A stretch of DNA of 64,000 nucleotides from assembly GCA_963772645.1 (NCBI GenBank), contig CAVYYD010000011.1, positions 186,001-250,000 on the forward strand, written 5' to 3'. Source of the stretch: DASSQJ01 sp963772645 (GTDB lineage: Bacteria; Actinomycetota; Actinomycetes; Actinomycetales; Dermatophilaceae). A program made the translations under genes and the position numbers. Each line of letters opens with the position of its first letter. Position 1 is the stretch's first letter. Below, one piece after another: positions 54,444 through 63,015 of this stretch. The notes beneath the pieces were generated by a model that was given only the letters and a program-made list of their open reading frames with translations, did no database searches and was not told the origin of the DNA.

Positions 54444-55658
54444 GTGCCCCAGCCCCGCCACTCCTCCCTCGCCACGGCCGCCCTCATCCTCGGCGGTGTC
54501 GCCATCGGGACCACCGAGTTCGTCACGATGGGGCTGCTGCCGCAGGTGGCCGACGGGGTCGGGGTCTCGATCCCCACGGCCGGGCACACCATCTCCGCCT
54601 ACGCCGCGGGCGTGGTCATCGGCGCGCCGCTGCTCGCCGTCGCCGGCGCCCGAGCGCCCCGCAAGGGCCTGCTCATGGGGCTCATCGCGGCGTTCACCGT
54701 CGGGAACGCGCTCAGCGCGCTCGCACCCGGCTACGACCTCCTCGTCGCCGCCCGCTTCCTCGCCGGCCTGCCGCACGGGGCGTTCTTCGGGGTCGCCGCC
54801 CTCGTCGCCGTCGACCTGGCCCCGCGCGGCCAGGCGGGCCGCGCGGTCGGGACGGTGATGCTCGGCATCCCGATCGCCAACGTCGTCGGGGTCCCGGGTG
54901 CCACCTGGCTCGGGCAGCACCTCGGCTGGCGGTCCGCCTACTGGCTCGTCGCGCTCCTCGGCCTGGCCACCGTCGCCCTCCTCGCGGCGACCGTGCCGCA
55001 CCTGCCCGGCGACCGGGCGCGCACGGTGCGCTCCGAGCTCGGGGCCCTGACCCGTCCCCAGGTCTGGCTCACGCTCGGGGTCGGCGCGGTCGGCTTCGGC
55101 GGGATGTTCGCGATGTACTCCTACATCGCGCCGACCGTCACCGTGGTCACCGGTCTGCCCGGGTCGGTGGTGCCGGTCTTCCTCCTCGTCTTCGGCGTCG
55201 GGGGGTTCGTCGGCAACCTCGTCGCGGGCCGGATGGGCGACTGGTCGGTCCTGCGCTCCACGGCCATCGGGATGGTCGGGCTCGGCGCCGCGCTCGGGCT
55301 CTTCGCGTGGGTCTCCCCGTACGCCGTCCCGGCGCTGGTCGTCCTGTTCCTCGCCGCGGTGCTCGCCTCGGTCCTCGTCATCAACCTCCAGCTGCGGCTC
55401 ATGCAGGTCGCCGGCGCGGCGCAGACCCTCGCCGCGGCGAGCAACCACAGCGCGCTCAACCTGGCCAACGCGCTGGGGGCCTGGGTCGGCGGCGCGGTCA
55501 TCGCCGCCGGATGGGGGTACCGCGCCCCGTCGCTCGTCGGGGCCGGGTTGGCGCTCGCCGGGCTCGGCATCCTCGCCGTCTCGGTCCGGCTGCACCGGCG
55601 AGCGACGCCCGCCCACCCCGCGTCGGGTGCCGAGGTGGCTGCTCCGGCGACCACCTGA
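54444..55658 (+). CDS. MFS transporter, DHA1 family (AraJ-like)
   Basis: A 404-aa 12-helix drug or sugar efflux carrier: GGVAIGTTEFVTMGLLPQVA and ALAPGYDLLVAARFLAGLPHG are family signatures. GTG 54444 gives a short N-terminus before the first helix; ATG 54411 and GTG 54405 are in-frame alternatives and no start has a strong ribosome site. Substrate unknown. Confidence 0.9.
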   Translation: MPQPRHSSLATAALILGGVAIGTTEFVTMGLLPQVADGVGVSIPTAGHTISAYAAGVVIGAPLLAVAGARAPRKGLLMGLIAAFTVGNALSALAPGYDLLVAARFLAGLPHGAFFGVAALVAVDLAPRGQAGRAVGTVMLGIPIANVVGVPGATWLGQHLGWRSAYWLVALLGLATVALLAATVPHLPGDRARTVRSELGALTRPQVWLTLGVGAVGFGGMFAMYSYIAPTVTVVTGLPGSVVPVFLLVFGVGGFVGNLVAGRMGDWSVLRSTAIGMVGLGAALGLFAWVSPYAVPALVVLFLAAVLASVLVINLQLRLMQVAGAAQTLAAASNHSALNLANALGAWVGGAVIAAGWGYRAPSLVGAGLALAGLGILAVSVRLHRRATPAHPASGAEVAAPATT

Positions 55659-55711
55659 GCACCCGAGGCACGTCGGGCGTGCCGGGGCCGGGTGGTCCGT
55701 AGGCTGGCGGC

Positions 55712-56509
55712 ATGTCGAACCCCGTCACCTGCCAGGTCCAGGGCGGTGTCGCCCGGGTGGCGCTGAACCGTCCCGAGAAGCTGAACGCGCTCACCCTCGA
55801 CACCCTCGACGGACTGGTCCGCACCGCGCGGGCACTCGCGCTCGACCGCCACCTGCGCGGCGTCGTGCTGACCGGTGAGGGTGAGTCGTTCTGTGCCGGG
55901 CTCGACTTCGCCACCGTGCTCGCCGACCCCTCGCGGGTGGCCCGGTCCTTCGTCCCCCGGCCGTGGCGCGGGACGAACCTGTTCCAGGAGGCCTGCTGGG
56001 CATGGCGCCGGCTGCCGGTGCCGGTCGTCGCCGCCGTGCACGGCCACTGCTTCGGAGGCGGCCTGCAGATCGCCCTCGCCGCCGACCTGCGGATGACGAC
56101 CCCCGACGCGCAGTGGTCGGTGCTCGAGGCGCGCTGGGGGCTGGTCCCGGACATGAGCGGCATCCAGACCCTCAAGCAGCAGCTGGGGATGGACGTGGCG
56201 AAGCGGCTGACGATGACCGGTGAGGTCGTCGACGGCAGCCGGGCGGTCGCCCTGGGGCTGGCGAGCGAGGTGCACGCCGACCCGGTGGTGGCCGCGGAGG
56301 CCTTCCTCGCCGAGGTCGCCACCCGCTCTCCCGACTCGGTCGCTGCGGCCAAGCGGCTCTTCGACCGGACCTGGACGGCCGGGGCGCGCCGCACCTTCGC
56401 CCGCGAGCGACTCGCGCAGGCCCGCCTGCTCGCGGCGCGCAACACCCGGGTCGCGCGTGAGGCGGCGACCGCCCGGGTCGCGCCCGCCTTCGGGCCGAGG
56501 TCGCGATGA
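55712..56509 (+). CDS. Enoyl-CoA hydratase/isomerase family protein
   Basis: A 265-aa crotonase-fold protein. Oxyanion-hole segments are ESFCAGLDFATV and HGHCFGGGLQIALAADL. One of the usual catalytic glutamates is replaced by Asp/Met-region DMSGIQTLKQ, so the exact reaction is open. It overlaps the molybdopterin enzyme by 4 nt (ATGA). Confidence 0.92.
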   Translation: MSNPVTCQVQGGVARVALNRPEKLNALTLDTLDGLVRTARALALDRHLRGVVLTGEGESFCAGLDFATVLADPSRVARSFVPRPWRGTNLFQEACWAWRRLPVPVVAAVHGHCFGGGLQIALAADLRMTTPDAQWSVLEARWGLVPDMSGIQTLKQQLGMDVAKRLTMTGEVVDGSRAVALGLASEVHADPVVAAEAFLAEVATRSPDSVAAAKRLFDRTWTAGARRTFARERLAQARLLAARNTRVAREAATARVAPAFGPRSR

Positions 56510-58671
56510 GCGCCCCGGGCCCGACGACGCGACTGTCCTCGTGCGTCCTCTGTGAGGCGATGTGCGGGCTCGAGGTCAGCCTCGACGGCGACGGCCGGGT
56601 CACCGGCATCCGGGGCCACGACGGCGACCCGCTGTCCCGCGGGCACGTGTGCCCCAAGGCCCTCGCGCTGCCGGACCTCCAGGACGACCCCGACCGGTTG
56701 CGCCGCCCGCTCCTGCGCGACGGCTCCGGCGAGCTGCGGGAGGCGTCGTGGCGCGAGGCGGTCGACCGGGCAGCCTCCCTCATCGTCGGCGTCCAGCGCG
56801 AGCACGGCGACGACGCGCTCGCGGTCTACCTCGGCAACCCCAACGTCCACAGCCTCGGGGCGCTGACCCACCACCCGACGCTCGTCCGGCTCCTGCGCAC
56901 CCGCAACCGGTACTCGGCGACCTCGGTGGACCAGCTGCCGCACCACGTCGTGGCCCACGCCCTCTACGGCCACCAGTTCCTCCTGCCCGTCCCCGACATC
57001 GACCGCACCGACGTGCTCGTGCTCGTCGGCCACAACCCGATGGCGTCGAACGGGTCGCTGTGGACGGTGCCGGCCTTCCCGCAGCGGCGGCGCGAGCTGA
57101 AGGCCCGCGGCGGACGGCTCGTCGTCCTCGACCCCCGACGCACCGAGACGGCCCGGGTCGCCGACGAGCACCACTTCGTCCGTCCCGGCTCGGACGCGGT
57201 CGTCCTCCTCGCGCTGGTCCGGGAGGTCCTCGCCCTCGGCCTGGAACGGCCGGCGCCGTGGGTCGACGGGCTCGACGAGGTGCGCGAGGCGGTCGAGCCG
57301 TTCACCCCGGAGGTGGCGGAGCAGGCGAGCCGGATGCCGGCGGAGGCGGTGCGCCGGCTGGCCCGCACCATCGGGCGGGCACCCTCGGCAGCGGTCCACG
57401 CCCGGATGGGGGCGTCGACCCAGGAGTTCGGGGTGCTCACCCAGTGGGCCGCCCAGGTGCTCACCATCGTGACCGGCAACCTCGACCGGCCGGGCGGGAC
57501 GATGTTCACCACCCCCGCCGTCGACCTCGTCGGCCGCGGCATCCTCGGCCCCGGCGGGTTCTCGCACCGGCGCACCCGCGTGCGGGGACTGCCCGGCTTC
57601 GGTGGCGAGCTTCCGGTCTCCGCCCTCGCGGAGGAGATGACCACCCCCGGCCAGGGGCAGGTGCGGGCGCTGCTGACGATCGCCGGCAACCCGGTGTCCT
57701 CCACCCCGGCCGGCCACCGGCTCGACGAGGCGGTGGCCGGGCTCGACGCCTACGTCGCGGTCGACTTCTACGTCAACGAGACCACCCGGCACGCCGACGT
57801 CATCCTGCCGCCGACCGGGCCGCTGGAGCGCGACCACTACGACCTCGTGTTCCACCTGCTCGCCGTGCGCGACACCGCCCGGTTCGTGCCCGCCCTGCGG
57901 CAGCGGGACCCCGGGGCCCGCCACGACTGGGAGATCGCCCGGGACCTCGGCCTCGCCGTGCTCCGGGAACGCGGGACGGGGGTGCGGGGGCGGCTGTCGC
58001 GCCGGGCGGTCGAGACCGAGGCCCGGCTGCGCACCCCGCCGACCCGGCAGCTCGACCTGCTGCTGCGCACCGGGGGAGCCGGCCTCACGCTGAAGAAGGT
58101 CGCGTCGGCGCCCGGCGGCCTCGACCTCGGCCCGCTGAGGCCCCGCCTGCCCGAGCGGCTCGCGACCAAGGACCACCGGGTCCAGCTCGCGGCGCCGGTG
58201 GCACTCGCCGACCTGCCGCGGCTGCGCGAGTCGCTCGCGGCGGCCCGGCCCGGCGCGCCGGACGCACTGCTCCTCATCGGGCGCCGGCACCAGCGCGACG
58301 ACAACTCCTGGCTGCACAACACCGACCGCCTGACCAGGGGCCGGCCCCGGCACCAGCTGCTCGCCCACCCCGACGACCTCGCCGTGCGCGGCATCCGCGA
58401 CGGTGACACGGTGCGGGTCCGGTCTGCGGTCGGTGAGCTCGAGGTCGAGGTGGCCGCCACCGAGGACGTCATGCGCGGGGTCGTGTCCCTGCCGCACGGC
58501 TACGGGCACGACCGCGACGGGGTGCGGATGCGGCTGGCCACCGCCCTGCCCGGAGCCTCCGTCAACGACCTCACCGACCCGGCCGCCGTCGACGCGGCCT
58601 CGGGCAACGCCGTCCTCAACGGCGTCCCGGTCACCGTCGAGCCGGTCGTCGAGGGAGCCGCTCGACCCTGA
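56506..58671 (+). CDS. Molybdopterin oxidoreductase (formate dehydrogenase/DMSO-reductase superfamily)
   Basis: A 721-aa cytoplasmic Mo/W-bis-MGD enzyme. The N-terminal 4Fe-4S motif is CVLCEAMCGLE with a fourth Cys at GHVCPKA; the MGD-binding parts (LVGHNPMASNG, VLDPRRTE, LTIAGNPVSSTP and the C-terminal VSLPHGYGHDRDG) are clear. No Cys or Sec is seen at the metal-ligand region around residue 145 (YSATSVDQLPHHV), so Ser or Asp may bind the metal. No twin-arginine signal. Substrate unknown; coupling with the crotonase gene hints at acyl-CoA or related chemistry. Confidence 0.88.
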   Translation: MSAPGPTTRLSSCVLCEAMCGLEVSLDGDGRVTGIRGHDGDPLSRGHVCPKALALPDLQDDPDRLRRPLLRDGSGELREASWREAVDRAASLIVGVQREHGDDALAVYLGNPNVHSLGALTHHPTLVRLLRTRNRYSATSVDQLPHHVVAHALYGHQFLLPVPDIDRTDVLVLVGHNPMASNGSLWTVPAFPQRRRELKARGGRLVVLDPRRTETARVADEHHFVRPGSDAVVLLALVREVLALGLERPAPWVDGLDEVREAVEPFTPEVAEQASRMPAEAVRRLARTIGRAPSAAVHARMGASTQEFGVLTQWAAQVLTIVTGNLDRPGGTMFTTPAVDLVGRGILGPGGFSHRRTRVRGLPGFGGELPVSALAEEMTTPGQGQVRALLTIAGNPVSSTPAGHRLDEAVAGLDAYVAVDFYVNETTRHADVILPPTGPLERDHYDLVFHLLAVRDTARFVPALRQRDPGARHDWEIARDLGLAVLRERGTGVRGRLSRRAVETEARLRTPPTRQLDLLLRTGGAGLTLKKVASAPGGLDLGPLRPRLPERLATKDHRVQLAAPVALADLPRLRESLAAARPGAPDALLLIGRRHQRDDNSWLHNTDRLTRGRPRHQLLAHPDDLAVRGIRDGDTVRVRSAVGELEVEVAATEDVMRGVVSLPHGYGHDRDGVRMRLATALPGASVNDLTDPAAVDAASGNAVLNGVPVTVEPVVEGAARP

Positions 58672-58681
58672 TGCCCGCTAC

Positions 58682-58736
58682 CCGGGTCGGGTGCCAGGGC
58701 GGCGGCCCGGGCAGCCGGCTGAGCACCCGACCCCGG
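58682..58736. terminator. Long stem between convergent genes
   Basis: CCGGGTCGGGTGC (58682-58694) pairs with GCACCCGACCCCGG (58723-58736) with one bulge; the 28-nt loop can fold further. It separates the molybdopterin gene from the thioredoxin-fold gene. Confidence 0.65.
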
Positions 58737-58740
58737 GCCC

Positions 58741-59253
58741 TCAGCCCGCCAGGGCCGCGGCGACCGTCTCCCAGTCGTGGTCCCCCGGCTCGCCGTGGCC
58801 TCGGGCCAGCACCGCGCCCGTGCGCTCGACGACGAGGGCGTGCACCTGCGAGGCGTCGGGGATGCCGAGGGCGGCCCGGAAGGCCCCGACCCCGGTGTAG
58901 ACGGTGATCGTGCGAGCCAGGACGTCGGGGTCGCGGATGCCGGCGGTCATGCCCCCGTCGATGACCGGCCGGACCGGGCGCCAGCGGGTCGAGAGCACCG
59001 GCACCTCCACGACGGCCACCGGCGGTGAGGACGGGCCGCCGCGCGTCGTCGCCGGGACCCCCGCGGCGACCGCCCGCTCGATCCAGCGGTCGACCTGGGC
59101 CTGGTGCCAGCGCTGGAACGCCACGACGACGAGCGTGCGGTCGGCGGGCAGCTGCCCGGGCAGCACGAGCCGTTCGCCGAGCAGGGTGCGTCCCTCGACG
59201 CTGGGGAAGCGGTCCGCGCCCGGGGGTCGTCCCCGGCCACCGTCGCCGTCCAC
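58741..59253 (-). CDS. Thioredoxin-fold-like protein of unknown function
   Basis: A 170-aa protein. The beginning (DRFPSVEGRTLLGERLVLPG, then TLVVVAFQRWHQAQVDRW) resembles the peroxiredoxin/ATP10-like thioredoxin fold but no CxxC is present: the expected redox site reads FQRWHQAQ. GTG 59253 is the likely start; another in-frame GTG lies 18 nt upstream. It may be a non-redox relative used in protein assembly; function not known. Confidence 0.65.
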   Translation of the reverse strand: MDGDGGRGRPPGADRFPSVEGRTLLGERLVLPGQLPADRTLVVVAFQRWHQAQVDRWIERAVAAGVPATTRGGPSSPPVAVVEVPVLSTRWRPVRPVIDGGMTAGIRDPDVLARTITVYTGVGAFRAALGIPDASQVHALVVERTGAVLARGHGEPGDHDWETVAAALAG

Positions 59254-59412
59254 GACCCCATGGTGCACCCCCGCGGTGAGGGTCCCGGAGTCCCTCCGGT
59301 TGAGAACGCCCTGAGAGCGCCGGCGCGCGCACCTCCCGAAGACGCCACGCCGCGGCCGCGGCCTGGGTAGCGTCCCGGCGTGGGGGAGGAGGACGACGGT
59401 GAACCAGCGAGG

Positions 59413-60699
59413 ATGAACGCTCCCCGGCCCGGCCGGCCACTCCGCCAGCGCCCGCCTCGCCCGCGTTCCCCGCGTCGGTCTCGGCCGCCGGTCGACGACG
59501 CCGCGGCGTGGCTCGGCTGGGGCGGGCTCGTCCTCGCCGCCGTGGTCGGCGGCCTCGACTCCGGCCTCAGTGGCTTCCTCGGGGTCGTCGGCAGCTACGC
59601 CCTGGTCGTCGCGGCGGTCGCCCTGGTCCGGGGCCACGTCGGCTGGGCCAGGCTGCGGTCGCGGGCGGCGGGCGCCGTCGCGCTCGGCGCGGCGGTGGTC
59701 CTGCTCGGGGTCGGCAGCGCGACGGCGACCCCGCCCGGTGAGCCGCCGGGCACCGCGGCGCGGACCGCCGCCCGGTCGGCGGCGCCGGCCCCCAGCCCGG
59801 CGGCGTCCCCCAGCCCGGCGGCGTCCCCCGCCGGCGCGGCGAGCCCGTCCCCCCGGGACACCCCGACCCCGAGCCCGTCCAGCGGGACGACGGACCCCGC
59901 GGCCACCCCCCGACCGGGCACGGCGCTCGCGGCCCTCGCCGGCCTGCCGGTCAAGGGCCGGGCGCCGAAGAGCGGCTACAGCCGGGACGCGTTCGGCACC
60001 GCCTGGGCGGACGTGGACCGCAACGGCTGCGACACCCGCAACGACATCCTCCGCCGGGACCTGGTGGACCTCGCCCTCAAGGCCGGTACGCACGGCTGCC
60101 TCGTCCTCTCCGGCACGCTCCACGACCCCTACACGGGCCGGACCATCGCGTTCGTCCGGGGGTCGAGCACCTCCGCCGACGTCCAGGTCGACCACGTCGT
60201 CGCGTTGTCGGACGCCTGGCAGAAGGGCGCCCAGCAGCTGACCCGGACCGCGAGGACTGGGTTCGCCAACGACCCGCTCAACCTCCTCGCGGTCGACGGC
60301 CCGACGAACGAGGCGAAGGGGGACGGCGACGCCGCCACCTGGCTGCCGCCGCGGACGGGATACCGCTGCGCGTACGTCGCCCGGCAGGTCGCGGTCAAGG
60401 TGCGCTACCACCTGTGGGTGACCGCCGCCGAGCGGGACGCCATCGAACGCATCCTCCGCAGGTGCCCCGCGGAGCAGCTGCCCACCGCGTCGCCGGTGCC
60501 GCTCGGCGGGGGACGGCTGGTCACGCCCACACCCACGCCCGCCACGACCGCGCCGACGGCCGGCACGGGCGGGCTCGACCCGCGGTTCGACACCTGCCGG
60601 GCCGCGAAGGCCGCCGGGTACGGGCCGTACACCCGCGGCACGGACCCGGAGTACGACTGGTACCGCGACGCCGACCACGACGGTGTCGTCTGCGAGTAG
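59413..60699 (+). CDS. Secreted or anchored DUF1524 nuclease with Excalibur domain
   Basis: A 428-aa protein: basic N-terminus, two or three hydrophobic helices (about 40-110), a Pro/Ser/Ala linker (about 115-175), a DUF1524/GmrSD-type HNH nuclease domain (about 180-350; VQVDHVVALSDAW, NDPLNLLAVDGPTNEAKGD) and a C-terminal Excalibur calcium-binding motif (DPEYDWYRDADHDGVVCE). It probably cuts nucleic acids outside the cell. ATG 59413 is used; an in-frame GTG lies at 59380. Confidence 0.9.
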   Translation: MNAPRPGRPLRQRPPRPRSPRRSRPPVDDAAAWLGWGGLVLAAVVGGLDSGLSGFLGVVGSYALVVAAVALVRGHVGWARLRSRAAGAVALGAAVVLLGVGSATATPPGEPPGTAARTAARSAAPAPSPAASPSPAASPAGAASPSPRDTPTPSPSSGTTDPAATPRPGTALAALAGLPVKGRAPKSGYSRDAFGTAWADVDRNGCDTRNDILRRDLVDLALKAGTHGCLVLSGTLHDPYTGRTIAFVRGSSTSADVQVDHVVALSDAWQKGAQQLTRTARTGFANDPLNLLAVDGPTNEAKGDGDAATWLPPRTGYRCAYVARQVAVKVRYHLWVTAAERDAIERILRRCPAEQLPTASPVPLGGGRLVTPTPTPATTAPTAGTGGLDPRFDTCRAAKAAGYGPYTRGTDPEYDWYRDADHDGVVCE

Positions 60700-60771
60700 C
60701 GTGCCGGCGGCCCGGGGCCGCCCGGCGCGCGGGGCGGTGCCGGGCGCCGGGGCCGTCACGCGGCCGGGAGG

Positions 60772-61266
60772 TCAGGTGCCGACGGACTCCCGCGCACCGG
60801 GGACGCCGGCCGCCGGGGCCACTGCGCAGCCGAGCTGGCCGCGCAGCCGGCCCCGCAGCGCCCAGGCGAGGAGCAGGACCCCGCCGACGGCCAGCACCGG
60901 CTGGACCGGCGCGAACCAGGTCAGGGCCCCGGTGTAGCCGAGCGCCAGCAGCGCCAGCTTGTTGCAGACCGGGCAGCCGACGGCGAAGAAGCTGAGCAGC
61001 CCGCCGAGGCTGCCGCGCCGGTCCAGCCGCTGCGGCCCGGTGGTGTCCGTCCCGGGCTCGCGCACGTAGGTCGCGACGAGCAACCCACCGAGCACCGACG
61101 TCAGCCCCAGGGTGGGCCACGCCCACCACGTGGTCGGGACCTCGCGGCCGAACACCGGGTTCGGGATCATCGCCGTCGGCAGCGCGACGACGAACGCCGT
61201 CGCGACGGAGGCCAGGGCCGCCACCCAGCGGCGGCGAGCCGACCAGGACCGGAGTGCGTGGAGCAT
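60772..61266 (-). CDS. Membrane protein with GCPVC motif, sulfur-regulon member
   Basis: A 164-aa membrane protein with four hydrophobic helices. A CxxC pair, Cys98/Cys101 in FFAVGCPVCNKLALLALGY, lies at the start of the third helix, with another Cys near the end (LGCAVAP). The arrangement recalls DsbB/VKOR-like thiol proteins without their quinone motifs. Operator 9 sits 9 bp before the ATG and its -10 element (TATCAT) is 6 nt from it, so the mRNA is probably leaderless. Function unknown; thiol or sulfane-sulfur transfer across the membrane is inferred. Confidence 0.82.
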   Translation of the reverse strand: MLHALRSWSARRRWVAALASVATAFVVALPTAMIPNPVFGREVPTTWWAWPTLGLTSVLGGLLVATYVREPGTDTTGPQRLDRRGSLGGLLSFFAVGCPVCNKLALLALGYTGALTWFAPVQPVLAVGGVLLLAWALRGRLRGQLGCAVAPAAGVPGARESVGT

Positions 61267-61275
61267 CCGGCGATG

Positions 61276-61291
61276 ATACCCGGGCGGGTAT
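61276..61291 (-). promoter_or_regulatory. CsoR/CstR-type operator 9
   Basis: ATACCC-GGGC-GGGTAT. On the minus strand the end half-site starts the -10 TATCAT (61278-61273). It is 41 kb from its nearest strong neighbour on the sequence other than operator 8, which shows that the regulon is scattered. Confidence 0.83.
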
Positions 61292-61367
61292 GAGTGGGCG
61301 CGGTGGCCCGGCCGGGCCCACGGGGCGGTCGGCACGACGGACGGGGGGCACGGGCTAGGGTCGCCCC

Positions 61368-62186
61368 ATGGTGACCCCGAGCCGCCGCGTCCTCGTCACC
61401 GGTGGGGCCTCCGGCCTCGGCCAGGCCCTCGTCACGCTCCTGCTCGGGCGCGGCGACCGGGTGCTCGCCGTCGACGTCCACGAGGACCGCCCCGCGCGGG
61501 TGCCCGCCGGCGCCGCCTACCGACGGCTCGACGTCCGCTCCCAGCAGGACTGGGACGCCGCGCTCGCCTGGGTCCGCGGGGAGTGGGGCGGGCTCGACCT
61601 CCTCGTCAACAACGCCGGCGTCGCCACCGGGGGCCGGATCGACGTCGAGTCGATGTCCGACTGGGAGCGGGTCGTCGAGGTCAACCTCCTCGGCGTGGCC
61701 CGCGGCTGCCACACCGTGGTCCCGCTGCTCAAGGAGCAGCGCGCGGGCCACATCGTCAACGTCGCCTCCCTCGCCGGCCTCGTCCACGGCCCGGGCATGG
61801 CCAGCTACAACGCGACCAAGGCCGGGGTCGTCGCGCTCAGCGAGACCCTCGGCTTCGAGCTCGCCCCGTGGCGGATCGACGTCACCGTCGTCTGCCCGGC
61901 CTTCTTCCGCACCAACCTCCACGAGTCCTTCGCGGGCAAGGACACCGCGATGCAGGAGGCCGGCGTGCGCCTCATCACCGAGGCCAGCGCCAGCGCCGAG
62001 GACGTCGCCCGGGTCGTGCTCGACGGCATCGACAAGCGCCGGTCCGTGGTCCTCACCGACCGGCTCGGTCGGCAGGCCTACTACGGCAAGCGCTTCGCGC
62101 GGCCCCTCTACGACCGGATGATGACCCGCCAGGCCGCGCGCCTGGCCCGGCGGGCGGGCGTCGACCCCGGGGACCTGATGACCTGA
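61368..62186 (+). CDS. SDR-family oxidoreductase
   Basis: A 272-aa classical short-chain dehydrogenase: TGGASGLGQALVTLL, NNAGVATGG, catalytic Ser in NVASLAG and SYNATKAG. The C-terminal third resembles the SDR groups acting on lipids or steroids. Substrate unknown. ATG 61368. Confidence 0.93.
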   Translation: MVTPSRRVLVTGGASGLGQALVTLLLGRGDRVLAVDVHEDRPARVPAGAAYRRLDVRSQQDWDAALAWVRGEWGGLDLLVNNAGVATGGRIDVESMSDWERVVEVNLLGVARGCHTVVPLLKEQRAGHIVNVASLAGLVHGPGMASYNATKAGVVALSETLGFELAPWRIDVTVVCPAFFRTNLHESFAGKDTAMQEAGVRLITEASASAEDVARVVLDGIDKRRSVVLTDRLGRQAYYGKRFARPLYDRMMTRQAARLARRAGVDPGDLMT

Positions 62187-62261
62187 CCCAAGCCGCGCGA
62201 CCGCACCCTGCGCCCCCGGACCTGGCCGCCCGCAGCCACCGTCGACCACGAAAGGACTGCC

Positions 62262-63014
62262 ATGCCGACGACCATCATCACCGGCGCCAGCTCCGGGCTC
62301 GGTGCCGAGATGGCGCGCCAGCTCGCCGCCCGCGGCTGGGACCTGGCCCTCTGCGCCCGCCGCGAGGACCGGCTGGAGGCGCTGCGCGCGGAGGTCCTCG
62401 GGGCGCACCCGGACCGCCGGGTCGAGGTGCACGCCCTCGACGTCACCGACGACGACGCGGTGTTCGCGGTGTTCCGTGCCTTCCGGGAGGCGTTCGGCAC
62501 CATCGACCGGGTCGTCGTCAACGCCGGGCTCGGCAAGGGCGCGCCGCTCGGCACCGGCCGCCACGACGCCAACCGGGAGACGGCGATGGTCAACTTCGTC
62601 GGCGTGCTCGCCCAGATGGACGCGGCGACCGAGCTGTTCCGCGCGCAGGGCCGCGGCCACCTCGTCGTCGTCTCCTCGGTCACCGCGGTGCGGGGCATGC
62701 CCCGGGCGATGACGACGTACGCCGCGACCAAGGCCGGGGTCGCGACGCTCGCCGAGGGCCTGCGCCACGAGATGCTCGGCGAGCCCGACCTCGACATCCG
62801 GGTGAGCACGCTCTACCCCGGCTACATCCGCTCCGAGATGAACGAGCGGATGGCGCACACCCCGTTCATGGTCGACACCCCCACCGGGGTGCGGGCGATG
62901 GTCGAGGCCATGGAGAAGGAGCGGGCCAGCGCCTTCGTCCCGGCCTGGCCGTGGGCGGTGCTGGGCCGTGCCCTGCGCGTCCTCCCGCTCCCCGTCGTGC
63001 GACGGATGGTGTGA
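62262..63014 (+). CDS. SDR-family NAD(P)-dependent oxidoreductase
   Basis: A 250-aa short-chain dehydrogenase with TGASSGLGAEMARQLAARG, VVNAGLGKG and TYAATKAGVATLAEGL. A Met-rich ERMAHTPFM segment and a basic C-terminus follow. AAAGGA precedes ATG 62262. It lies 75 bp after the previous SDR and directly before the hydroxyacid dehydrogenase. Confidence 0.93.
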   Translation: MPTTIITGASSGLGAEMARQLAARGWDLALCARREDRLEALRAEVLGAHPDRRVEVHALDVTDDDAVFAVFRAFREAFGTIDRVVVNAGLGKGAPLGTGRHDANRETAMVNFVGVLAQMDAATELFRAQGRGHLVVVSSVTAVRGMPRAMTTYAATKAGVATLAEGLRHEMLGEPDLDIRVSTLYPGYIRSEMNERMAHTPFMVDTPTGVRAMVEAMEKERASAFVPAWPWAVLGRALRVLPLPVVRRMV

Positions 63015-63015
63015 C

